Below are positions 1 through 6,800 of a stretch of 6,800 nt of DNA, in pieces. The position numbers and the translations under genes are program-made. The DNA comes from Opitutia bacterium (lineage in GTDB: Bacteria > Verrucomicrobiota > Verrucomicrobiae > Opitutales > UBA953): the NCBI GenBank assembly GCA_947488485.1, contig CANKZO010000120.1, forward strand, positions 1 to 6,800, read 5' to 3'. The notes under the pieces are model-generated. The model searched no databases. It was not told where the DNA came from and saw only the letters and a program-made list of their open reading frames with translations. Every line of letters begins with the position of its first letter. Positions within the stretch are counted from its first letter, which is position 1.

Positions 1-2
1 GA

Positions 3-56
3 CGTTACGCCGAAGCCCTGCTCGCCGCCGAAACCGCCCTCCCCCTTACCAAGTAG
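3..56 (+). CDS. 3' end of an upstream gene (partial, product unknown)
   Basis: The reading frame is open from the window edge to a TAG at 54-56 and gives the C-terminal tail RYAEALLAAETALPLTK. The stop lies only 3 bases before the ATG at 60, as expected for a tightly packed operon, and the codons have the same G/C-ending preference as the genes downstream. The tail is an alanine-rich amphipathic helix ending in a short LP-containing tail. Secreted sulfatases often end in a helix followed by TLP or ALP, and the sulfatase at the other end of this window has a similar stretch (LAWNKT then a leucine codon start). A second sulfatase is therefore possible, but 17 residues are too few to assign a family. 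That a gene ends here is fairly secure; its function is not. Confidence 0.6.
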   Translation, partial: RYAEALLAAETALPLTK

Positions 57-59
57 ACC

Positions 60-3000
60 ATGCGTTCCGCTTCCCTCAGCCTTCTGCTCGTCGCCACCGG
101 CCTCATGGCCGCCGACGCGAAACTGGATTTCAACCGGGACATCCGCCCGATCCTTTCCGATAATTGCTTCGCCTGCCACGGCTTCGACGCCAAGAAGCGC
201 AAGGGCAAGCTCCGCCTCGACACCCCCGAAGGCGCCACGGTCCTCAAGGACGGCATCCAGGCGGTGAAGCCGGGCGACCCCGAGGCCAGCGAGCTCATCA
301 AACGCATCCTCAGCAAAGACCCGGAAGAGGTCATGCCGCCGCCGGAATCGCACAAGCAGATCACGCCCGCGCAGGTCGACATCCTCCGCCGCTGGATCGC
401 CCAAGGCGCTGCCTACCGCAAGCACTGGAGCTTCGAGCCCCCGGTGCGTCCGCCGGTGCCCGCCGCTGCCACCGGCACCTCGCCGATCGACGCCTTCCTG
501 CACGCCGAACTTTCCGTCCAAGGCCTCCCGCCCGCGCCTGAAGCCGACAAGGCCCGCCTCCTTCGCCGCGTGACGCTCGACCTCACCGGCCTCCCGCCGA
601 CGCCCGCCGAGGTCGACGCCTTCCTCGCCGATAAGACTCCGCAGGCCTACGACAAGGTCGTTGAACGTCTCCTGGCTTCTTCGCGCTATGGCGAGCACAT
701 GGCCCGCGGCTGGCTCGACGCCGCCCGCTACGCCGACACCCATGGGCTTCACCTCGACAACGAGCGCAGCATGTGGCCCTACCGCGACTGGGTCGTGAAG
801 GCCTTCAACGACAACCTGCCCTTCGACGTCTTCACCACTTGGCAGCTCGCCGGCGACCTCCAGCCGAACGCCACCCGCGAACAGCGCGTCGCCAGCGGTT
901 TCAACCGTTGCAACGTCACCACCAGCGAAGGCGGCTCGATCAACGACGAACTCCTCTTCCGCTACGCGGTGGATCGCACCGATACCACCATGGGCGTGTG
1001 GATGGGCCTGACCGCCGGCTGCGCGGTCTGCCACGACCACAAGTTCGATCCGGTGACGACCAAGGAATTCTACTCGCTCTACTCGTTCTTCTACAGCGCG
1101 GCCGACCCGGCCATGGATGGCAACATCCTGCTGACCCCGCCGGTGCTGCAGCTGACGACCCCCGAACAGGAAAAGACCCTCAAGGACTTCGACACTAAGA
1201 TCGCCGGACACCTCAAGGCCGTGCGCGACGCCATCGCCTCCCTCAAATACGTTGACCCCGCGACCCTCACGCCGCCCCCGCCCGTCCGCACCGGCGAGAC
1301 CGTCTGGTTCGAGGACGCGTTCCCCGAGAAGGCTAAGGTCGAGCACTCCGGCAACCCGACGACCTTCGTCGAAGCCAGCCAAGCCCCGGTGCACAGCGGC
1401 AAGCGGGCCCTCAAGCGCACGGCCAAGGGCGTCGCCCAGGACTTCTTCGCCAACGGTGCCTCCTTCGAGATACCGGCCAACGGGGTCATCTCCGTCTGGA
1501 CCTACCTCGATCCGACTAACCTACCCAAGTCGATCATGCTCCAGTTCCACGTCGGCGGCTGGAATCACCGCGCATTCTGGGGCGAGGAAGGCGCCATCCC
1601 CTTTGGCAAGGTGCGTACACCGGAGAAAGTGAACATGGGCAAGCTGCCTGAGGCCGGTAAGTGGACTCAGCTCAAAATCGACATCGCCAAACTCGGCCTC
1701 AAGCCGGGCATGAAGGTCGACGGCTTCGCCTTCACCCAGTTCGACGGTACGGTCTATTGGGACCGCCTGGCCATCAGCCACCGCATCGACGAGGCCAAGG
1801 ATATCCAGTGGTCTTTCAAACTCTGGTCCGAGAAGAAACAAGGGTCGCGCGTGGCCGAACTACCGGGAGACCTGCAGACTCTCGTCCGCGGCAAGAAAGC
1901 GGCGGAATGGTCCGCACCCGAACGCAAGCGCCTGCTCGACTGGTGGCTTGAGAATGAATTCCAAGGCGGCCGGGAACAGCTCGACGGCCTGCGCGCCGCG
2001 AAGCTCGCCGAGGAATCGCGCAAGAAAGCCCTGAATGACATGATCCCCGCGACGCTCATCATGGCCGAACTCCCGCAGCCCCGTCAGGCCAATGTGATGA
2101 TCCGCGGCCAATACGACAAGCCGGGTGAAGCGGTCTCCCGCGGCGTACCTGCGGCCTTCCATCCTCTGCCTAAGAAGGACACCTACGACCGCCGCGACCT
2201 CGCGGCCTGGCTCCTTTCCCCCGCCAACCCGCTGACGACCCGCGTGACGGTCAACCGTTACTGGCAACAGTTCTTTGGCTACGGTCTGGTCAAGACCAGC
2301 GGCGACTTCGGCTCGCAGGGCGATTCGCCCAGCCACCCGGAACTCCTCGACTGGCTCGCGGTGGAATTCCGCGAGACCGGCTGGGATGTGAAGCGCCTCG
2401 TGCGCCTGATCGTCAGCAGCGCCGCCTATCGTCGCTCCGCCGCGGCTTCACCGGAACTCCTGACCAAGGATCCGGAGAATCGCCTCCTCGCCCGTGGTCC
2501 GCGCCATCGCCTCGACGCTGAGGTCATCCGGGACCAGGCCCTGTTCGTCTCCGGCCTGCTCAGCCCGCGCATGGGCGGCAAGGGCGTGCGCCCCTACCAG
2601 CCTGACGGCGTCTGGGAACCCGTCGGCTTCACCGGGAGCAACACCGCCCGCTACACGCGCGACACCGGCGAAGCGCTCTACCGCCGTTCGCTTTACACCT
2701 TCTTGAAGCGCACCGCGCCGCCGCCCTCGATGGTCACCTTCGATGCGCCCGCCCGTGAGGCGAGCTGCGTCCGCCGTGAGCTCAGCAACACGCCGCTGCA
2801 GGCTCTCGCGCTGCTAAATGACGTCCAACACGTCGAAGCCGCCCGCGCGTTCGCCCAGCGCATCCTCAAGGAAGGCGGCGCCACGGATGACGCCAAAGTC
2901 GCCTTCGCCTGGCTGACGGCCGTCGGCCGTCGTCCCGCCGCGAGCGAAACGCAGGTCACGCTCGACGCCCTCCGTGCCCACCGCGCGCGTTACGTCGCCC

Positions 3001-3134
3001 AGCCGGCCGACGCGACCAAGCTGATCACCTTCGGCGAATCGAAGCCCGACGCTTCCCTGCCCGCGCCCGAAGTCGCGGCGTGGACCCTCACCGCCAGCCT
3101 CCTCCTCAACCTCGACGAGACCCTCAACCGATGA
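60..3134 (+). CDS. Secreted PSCyt1-PSCyt2-PSD1 protein (cytochrome c-like, DUF1549 and DUF1553 domains) with a central jelly-roll-like insertion
   Basis: This 1024-residue protein is apparently full length. A Sec-type signal peptide covers about residues 1-18 (R2, hydrophobic 5-17, likely cut near LMAADA), which supports the ATG at 60. Residues ~22-125 form a Planctomycete cytochrome c domain with heme motif CFACH (36-40) and M92 in VMPPP as probable distal ligand. A PSCyt2/DUF1549 domain follows (~141-350), with [10 protein letters not shown] and a second Cxx[13 protein letters not shown], at 321-331. Residues ~416-572 look like a concanavalin/LamG-type beta-sandwich, starting WFEDAF and ending WDRLAIS. 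PSD1/DUF1553 fills ~700-960: N723-P724, [18 protein letters not shown] from 749, and FDAPARE...[12 protein letters not shown] at 894-921. A multiheme or monoheme periplasmic or surface role is inferred; no enzymatic activity is established for the family as far as I know. It is translationally coupled to the DUF1501 gene by an ATGA overlap. No Shine-Dalgarno sequence is visible. Confidence 0.95.
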   Translation: MRSASLSLLLVATGLMAADAKLDFNRDIRPILSDNCFACHGFDAKKRKGKLRLDTPEGATVLKDGIQAVKPGDPEASELIKRILSKDPEEVMPPPESHKQITPAQVDILRRWIAQGAAYRKHWSFEPPVRPPVPAAATGTSPIDAFLHAELSVQGLPPAPEADKARLLRRVTLDLTGLPPTPAEVDAFLADKTPQAYDKVVERLLASSRYGEHMARGWLDAARYADTHGLHLDNERSMWPYRDWVVKAFNDNLPFDVFTTWQLAGDLQPNATREQRVASGFNRCNVTTSEGGSINDELLFRYAVDRTDTTMGVWMGLTAGCAVCHDHKFDPVTTKEFYSLYSFFYSAADPAMDGNILLTPPVLQLTTPEQEKTLKDFDTKIAGHLKAVRDAIASLKYVDPATLTPPPPVRTGETVWFEDAFPEKAKVEHSGNPTTFVEASQAPVHSGKRALKRTAKGVAQDFFANGASFEIPANGVISVWTYLDPTNLPKSIMLQFHVGGWNHRAFWGEEGAIPFGKVRTPEKVNMGKLPEAGKWTQLKIDIAKLGLKPGMKVDGFAFTQFDGTVYWDRLAISHRIDEAKDIQWSFKLWSEKKQGSRVAELPGDLQTLVRGKKAAEWSAPERKRLLDWWLENEFQGGREQLDGLRAAKLAEESRKKALNDMIPATLIMAELPQPRQANVMIRGQYDKPGEAVSRGVPAAFHPLPKKDTYDRRDLAAWLLSPANPLTTRVTVNRYWQQFFGYGLVKTSGDFGSQGDSPSHPELLDWLAVEFRETGWDVKRLVRLIVSSAAYRRSAAASPELLTKDPENRLLARGPRHRLDAEVIRDQALFVSGLLSPRMGGKGVRPYQPDGVWEPVGFTGSNTARYTRDTGEALYRRSLYTFLKRTAPPPSMVTFDAPAREASCVRRELSNTPLQALALLNDVQHVEAARAFAQRILKEGGATDDAKVAFAWLTAVGRRPAASETQVTLDALRAHRARYVAQPADATKLITFGESKPDASLPAPEVAAWTLTASLLLNLDETLNR

Positions 3135-4579
3135 ACGACCCGATCCAAGACCACCTGCGCCTCCTGAACCGCCGAAGCTTCCTGAGCACCGCCGGACTCG
3201 GCGTCGGCGGCGTCGCCCTCGCCGGCCTGCTCTCCCGCGAGGCCCAGGCCGCGAACACCGTGCACAAGCCGCTCGCCGGCTACCCGCACTTCGCGCCCAA
3301 GGCCAAGCGCATCATCTACCTGCACATGAACGGCGCCCCGTCCCAGCTCGACCTCTGGGACTACAAGCCGCAGCTGGAGGCACACTTCGACAAGGACCTG
3401 CCGGAGAGCATCCGCAACGGCCAGCGCATCACCACGATGACCTCAGGTCAGGCGCGCTTCCCCGTCGCCCCGAGCCAGTTCAAGTTCGCCCAGCACGGTA
3501 AGTCCGGCCGCTGGATCAGCGAACTCCTCCCGCACACGGCGAAGGTGGTCGATATGCTCGCGGTGATGAAGTCCGTCAGCACGACCGCCATCAATCACGA
3601 CCCCGCCTGCACGTTCGCGATGACGGGCAATGAGATCCCCGGCAAGCCGAGCATCGGCTCCTGGATCAGCTACGGCCTCGGCAGCGAGAGCGATGACCTC
3701 CCCTCGTTCGTGGTGCTCACGCCCAAGAGCGTCGGCGGCCAGGCACTGTTCACGCGCATGTGGAGCAGCGGCTTCCTGCCCACGCGCCACACGGGCGTGG
3801 CCCTCCGCTCCGGCGGCGATCCGGTGCTCTACGTCCAGAACCCGCCCGGCGTCCAGCCCGGCGACCGTCGCATCACGCTGGACGCCCTCGCCCAGCTCAA
3901 CGCCGCCGGCCACCGCGAGCTCGGTGACCCCGAGACGCTCACCCGCACGGCCCAGTATGAGATGGCTTTCCGCATGCAGGCCAGCGTGCCCGACCTGACC
4001 GACCTCTCCAAGGAGACCCCGGCGACCCTCGATCTTTACGGACCCGAGGTGAAGGAATCCGGTACGTTCGCCCACAGCGCCCTGCTCGCCCGCCGCATGG
4101 TCGAACGCGGCGTCCGCGTGGTGCAGATTCTCCACCGCGGCTGGGACCAGCATGGTAACCTGCCGAAGGACATCGCCCGCCAGTGCCAGCAGACCGACCA
4201 GGCCTGCGCCGGACTGCTGCTCGACCTCCAATCGCGCGGCATGCTCGAAGACACTCTCGTGGTCTGGGGCGGCGAATTCGGCCGCACGGTCTACTCGCAA
4301 GGCACGCTGACCAAGACGAACTACGGCCGCGACCACCACCCGCGTTGCTTCACCATGTGGATGGCCGGCGCCGGCGTGAAGCCCGGCATCTCCTACGGAG
4401 AGACCGATGACTTCAGCTACAACGTGACCAAGGACCCGGTCCATCTGAGCGAACTCAACGCCACGATCCTCCACCTCATGGGCGTCGACCACCGTCGATT
4501 GACCTACAAGTTCCAGGGCCTCGACCAACGCCTCACTGGCGTCGAAGAACGCCATGTCATCAAGGGCATCCTGGCCTGA
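3131..4579 (+). CDS. DUF1501 family protein with Tat signal (alkaline-phosphatase/sulfatase-like fold)
   Basis: I chose the ATG at 3131, giving 482 residues, because it overlaps the previous stop as ATGA and places the twin-arginine signal [20 protein letters not shown] near the N-terminus, ending at an AQA cleavage site. An in-frame ATG at 3080 would add 17 proline/arginine-rich residues read inside the upstream gene and is unlikely. Family hallmarks follow in order: [20 protein letters not shown] just after the signal; a [12 protein letters not shown] segment with H156-D157; WGGEFGRT with E382; GRDHHPRCF with D401-H402-H403; and the typical C-terminus ending HVIKGILA. The acidic and histidine residues are plausible metal ligands, by analogy with the alkaline-phosphatase superfamily to which DUF1501 has been linked. 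Substrate and reaction are unknown. The family is regularly encoded next to PSD1 proteins, as here, which suggests a joint extracytoplasmic function. It looks complete and intact. Confidence 0.95.
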   Translation: MNDPIQDHLRLLNRRSFLSTAGLGVGGVALAGLLSREAQAANTVHKPLAGYPHFAPKAKRIIYLHMNGAPSQLDLWDYKPQLEAHFDKDLPESIRNGQRITTMTSGQARFPVAPSQFKFAQHGKSGRWISELLPHTAKVVDMLAVMKSVSTTAINHDPACTFAMTGNEIPGKPSIGSWISYGLGSESDDLPSFVVLTPKSVGGQALFTRMWSSGFLPTRHTGVALRSGGDPVLYVQNPPGVQPGDRRITLDALAQLNAAGHRELGDPETLTRTAQYEMAFRMQASVPDLTDLSKETPATLDLYGPEVKESGTFAHSALLARRMVERGVRVVQILHRGWDQHGNLPKDIARQCQQTDQACAGLLLDLQSRGMLEDTLVVWGGEFGRTVYSQGTLTKTNYGRDHHPRCFTMWMAGAGVKPGISYGETDDFSYNVTKDPVHLSELNATILHLMGVDHRRLTYKFQGLDQRLTGVEERHVIKGILA

Positions 4580-4644
4580 GGACTTTCCCTGAGACGCAAA
4601 TTGTCCGTTCCTCACGGGGTTACCCGTCCAGTCACGCCATCCCC

Positions 4645-5388
4645 ATGTCCTGCCGTCTCATCGCCCTTCTGCTGCTGTCGCTCGCATCCCTGCAAGCTGC
4701 GGGCACCGCCCCGACCACCTGGTCTGACGACTTCTCAGACGCGGGAGCTTTTACCAAGCATTGGCGGCCCTATGGTTTCCTCGCGACCGGCATCGACGCC
4801 AAGCATCCGCTCGGCAAGACCGTCAGCGGCAAGGATGCGCGGCCGGAATGGTGGCAAGTCATCGAAGGATCCCTCCGTGGCCAGTGCTTCCCGGAAGAGA
4901 AGCATCCGCCGGGATTGCGCCGGGCGATCACCGGGACCGATATCCGGGTGAGCTGCCGCTTCAAACTTTCCACCGGCGGCCAGGTCGGCATCAGCATCGG
5001 CGGCCCCAACCCCGTCGTGGAGCGAGACTTCAACGTCGCCGGCGTGCATATCCGCGCCGATGCCGTCACCGCCTGGGATAACGACGTCCTGCACCCGAAA
5101 GGTTCACCTGAGGCGGCTGAACTGAAGGCCAATGGCATCTGGAACCGAAAGTTCTTCTACGCGAAGACCGTGAAGGCCCAGATCGCTCCCGACGCCTGGC
5201 ACGCTCTTGTCCTTGAACTGCGTGGCAAGGAACTGAAGGTCATCGTCGACGGCCAACTAGCCCTCACTTACGTCACGCTCTGCGGCGACGTGGCGAAGCA
5301 TGACATCGGCCTGCAGCCCGGCGGCAAAAGCCCGCAGCCCCTCGCCACTTGGTTCGACGACATCCGCGTCGAACCCCTGACACCTTAA
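4645..5388 (+). CDS. Secreted concanavalin/LamG-like (DUF1080-type) beta-sandwich protein, function uncertain
   Basis: The product has 247 residues. A Sec signal peptide covers residues 1-19 (R4, hydrophobic 5-16, then LQAA before G20) and supports the ATG at 4645; there is no lipobox cysteine. The mature part begins TTWSDDFSD (W26, D28-D29, F30) and ends WFDDIRVEPL (W236, D238-D239). This pairing of an opening and a closing strand is common in concanavalin-like sandwiches and in the 3-keto-disaccharide hydrolase (DUF1080) group. Other typical pieces are a WWQVIEGSLRG strand, GGQVGISIGG (~112-121), and AWHALVLELRGKELKVIVDG (~189-208), which matches the family pattern of a W-x-L-x-x strand followed by a strand ending in a DG or NG turn. 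I cannot point to catalytic residues, so it may be a carbohydrate-binding protein or a divergent hydrolase. It sits 65 bases after DUF1501 and 45 bases before a sulfatase, which suggests a role in glycan handling. No Shine-Dalgarno sequence is visible. Confidence 0.85.
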   Translation: MSCRLIALLLLSLASLQAAGTAPTTWSDDFSDAGAFTKHWRPYGFLATGIDAKHPLGKTVSGKDARPEWWQVIEGSLRGQCFPEEKHPPGLRRAITGTDIRVSCRFKLSTGGQVGISIGGPNPVVERDFNVAGVHIRADAVTAWDNDVLHPKGSPEAAELKANGIWNRKFFYAKTVKAQIAPDAWHALVLELRGKELKVIVDGQLALTYVTLCGDVAKHDIGLQPGGKSPQPLATWFDDIRVEPLTP

Positions 5389-5433
5389 AGTCAGTCCGTC
5401 CGTTAAACATCCGCCCTCTAAGTATTCATCCCG

Positions 5434-6800
5434 ATGAGAAACCTGCTCAGCCTCCTACTGCTCACGCTCACCGCCGTCGCCCGGCCGCCGAACGTGATCT
5501 TCATCCTGACCGACGACCAAGGCTGGGGTGACGCCAAGTTCGCCGGGCATCCTTATGTAAAGACGCCGAACCTGGACCGCCTGGCCAAGGAGGGCACCTG
5601 GCTGCGCCAGTTCTACGTCGCCGCGACGGTCTGCTCACCCAGCCGCGCCGCTTTCATGACCGGACAAGTCCCGGCCCGTTTCGGTATCCACGGCCACTTC
5701 GCCGACCATGCGTCAAACGCCTCCCGATCGATGCCGGACTGGCTCGACCCTGAAGTCACCACCCTGCCCGATCTCCTAAAGCAGGCCGGCTACGCCACCG
5801 CGCACTTCGGAAAGTGGCATCTCGGCCATGGCACCGGTGCGCCCGCGCCCGAGGCCTACGGGATCGACGTCTCCAAGACCCAGAACTCTTCCGGCACGCC
5901 TCTTGGCGAAGAAGGCAAGGAACCTTACTTCCGCGCCCGTTCCACGGCCCTGATGGTCGACGAGACGATCAAGTTCGCCCAGGCCAACAAGGACAAGCCC
6001 TTCTACGTCAACCTCTGGACGCTCGTCCCGCACGCGGCGCTAAAGCCCACGCCGGAACAGCTCGCGGTCTACTCCGAACTCCAGCCCAAGGCCAACGATC
6101 CCGCCTTTGGCGAGTGGACCCGTAAGTATTACGCCAACGCCAAGGACCTTCGCTCGCAGATGCAGGTCTTCTGCGCCTCGCTCACCGACTTGGACACCCA
6201 GATCGGCCGTCTACTCGATTCCCTGGACGCACTCGGCCTAACCAACGACACGCTCATCTTCCTCTCCAGCGACAACGGCCCCGAGGACTACCGTATCGGT
6301 AACGCTGCCAACGCCGGCGTCGGCAGCGCCGGTCCGCTCCGCGCCCGTAAGCGCAGTATGCACGAAGGCGGTATCCGCACCTTCGGCCTCGTCCGCTGGC
6401 CGGGCAAGGTCCCCGCCGGACGCGTCGAAGAAAACGCGGTCGTCGGCGGCGTCGACTTCCTCCCCACCATCGCCGCCTTGGCCGGCGTCAAAGTCCCAGC
6501 CAACCTTACGGCCGACGGCGAAGACCGTTCGGCCCTCTGGCTGGGCGGAGCCGCCACGCCCCGCCGGGCTCCGCTGCACTGGGAATGGATTTCCGGCGTC
6601 CAAGGAGCGCAGGACGGCTACCAGCCTTCTCCCCTCTGCGTGCGCGACGGTGATTGGAAGCTCTTCGTCGACCATGCCGGCAAAAATGCCCAGCTCTTCG
6701 ACATCCCCAAGGATCCTGGCGAACACCATGACGTCGCCGCGCAGCATCCCGACGTGGTCAAGACGCTGACCACGAAGGCCCTCGCCTGGAATAAGACCCT
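5434..6800 (+). CDS. Secreted type I (Cys-type) sulfatase, 3' end cut by the window
   Basis: The frame is open from ATG 5434 to the window edge: 455 full codons, still no stop. A short signal peptide (R2, hydrophobic 4-15, AVA at 14-16) precedes the core strand NVIFILTDDQGWGD, whose D27-D28 are expected calcium ligands. The sulfatase signature C67-S-P-S-R71 followed by T76-G77 marks C67 for oxidation to formylglycine by FGE or an anaerobic sulfatase-maturating enzyme; neither is encoded here. Further active-site landmarks are FGKWHLG with K127 and H129, H200 in VPHAAL, D280-N281 in SSDNGPE, and K306 in GPLRARKRSMHEGGIR. The C-terminal part (DGDWKLFVD, then LFDIPKDPGEHHD) is also typical and suggests that only a few tens of residues are missing. 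It should hydrolyse sulfate esters of a polysaccharide or other organic sulfate outside the cytoplasm; the substrate cannot be read from the sequence. All key residues visible are intact. Confidence 0.95.
   Translation, partial: MRNLLSLLLLTLTAVARPPNVIFILTDDQGWGDAKFAGHPYVKTPNLDRLAKEGTWLRQFYVAATVCSPSRAAFMTGQVPARFGIHGHFADHASNASRSMPDWLDPEVTTLPDLLKQAGYATAHFGKWHLGHGTGAPAPEAYGIDVSKTQNSSGTPLGEEGKEPYFRARSTALMVDETIKFAQANKDKPFYVNLWTLVPHAALKPTPEQLAVYSELQPKANDPAFGEWTRKYYANAKDLRSQMQVFCASLTDLDTQIGRLLDSLDALGLTNDTLIFLSSDNGPEDYRIGNAANAGVGSAGPLRARKRSMHEGGIRTFGLVRWPGKVPAGRVEENAVVGGVDFLPTIAALAGVKVPANLTADGEDRSALWLGGAATPRRAPLHWEWISGVQGAQDGYQPSPLCVRDGDWKLFVDHAGKNAQLFDIPKDPGEHHDVAAQHPDVVKTLTTKALAWNKT

Noticed and set aside
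1860..2336. A 158-codon open frame on the - strand inside the PSD1 gene
   Set aside because: It is a shadow of a well-supported gene in GC-rich DNA, with no recognisable motif and no upstream signals.
3080..3130. In-frame upstream ATG that would lengthen the DUF1501 protein by 17 residues
   Set aside because: The extension is a proline/arginine-rich read-through of the PSD1 gene and pushes the Tat signal away from the N-terminus. The ATGA overlap at 3131 is the more natural start.
4575..4593. Direct repeat CCTGAG at the end of the DUF1501 gene (4575-4580 and 4588-4593)
   Set aside because: It is six bases long, present in two copies only, and overlaps the stop codon. It is likely chance.
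3443..4615. A 390-codon open frame on the - strand opposite the DUF1501 gene
   Set aside because: It lies almost entirely antisense to a gene with clear family motifs. Its product is a low-complexity mix of A, G, E, V and H, as expected from the complement of GC-rich codons. No domain is recognisable.
4614..4627. Small inverted repeat ACGGG-GTTA-CCCGT between the DUF1501 gene and the next gene
   Set aside because: The stem is only 5 base pairs with no run of T after it, and it lies close to the next start. It is too weak to call a terminator or operator.
5403..5428. Possible -35/-10 promoter (TTAAAC with TAAGTA or TATTCA) before the sulfatase
   Set aside because: The spacings of 10 and 14 bases are too short for a standard housekeeping promoter. 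I note it only as an AT-rich patch.

Overview
The window is GC-rich, and every gene is on the + strand with little space between genes. The gene content is a Planctomycete-type cytochrome c/PSCyt2/PSD1 protein, a DUF1501 protein, a concanavalin-like secreted protein and a sulfatase. This set is typical of the Planctomycetota-Verrucomicrobiota group. The wording of the first heme domain ([25 protein letters not shown]) and the lack of Shine-Dalgarno sequences make me lean towards a Verrucomicrobiota member, perhaps Opitutae-like. That assignment is inference from family resemblance only.

Layout: (1) positions 3-56 hold the last 17 codons of an upstream gene. (2) After a 3-base gap, 60-3134 encodes a 1024-residue secreted protein with an N-terminal cytochrome c-like domain, a PSCyt2/DUF1549 domain, a central jelly-roll-like insertion and a C-terminal PSD1/DUF1553 domain. 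(3) An ATGA overlap leads into 3131-4579, a 482-residue Tat-exported DUF1501 protein. (4) After 65 bases, 4645-5388 encodes a 247-residue secreted protein that looks like a concanavalin/LamG-type (DUF1080-like) beta-sandwich. (5) After 45 bases, 5434 to the window end encodes a type I Cys-type sulfatase that is cut off by the window edge. No RNA genes, mobile elements, CRISPR arrays or convincing terminators were seen.

How the genes may work together: all four main products carry export signals (three Sec-like, one Tat), so the whole set acts outside the cytoplasm. The sulfatase and the concanavalin-like protein suggest desulfation and binding or cleavage of a sulfated polysaccharide. The cytochrome/PSD1 plus DUF1501 pair is very common in these phyla and lies next to sulfatases and glycan genes, but to my knowledge its biochemical role is not established. 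The arrangement fits one operon for sulfated-glycan use. The individual families are all known, so the window is not a clearly new system. The least understood part is the coupled PSD1-DUF1501 pair.
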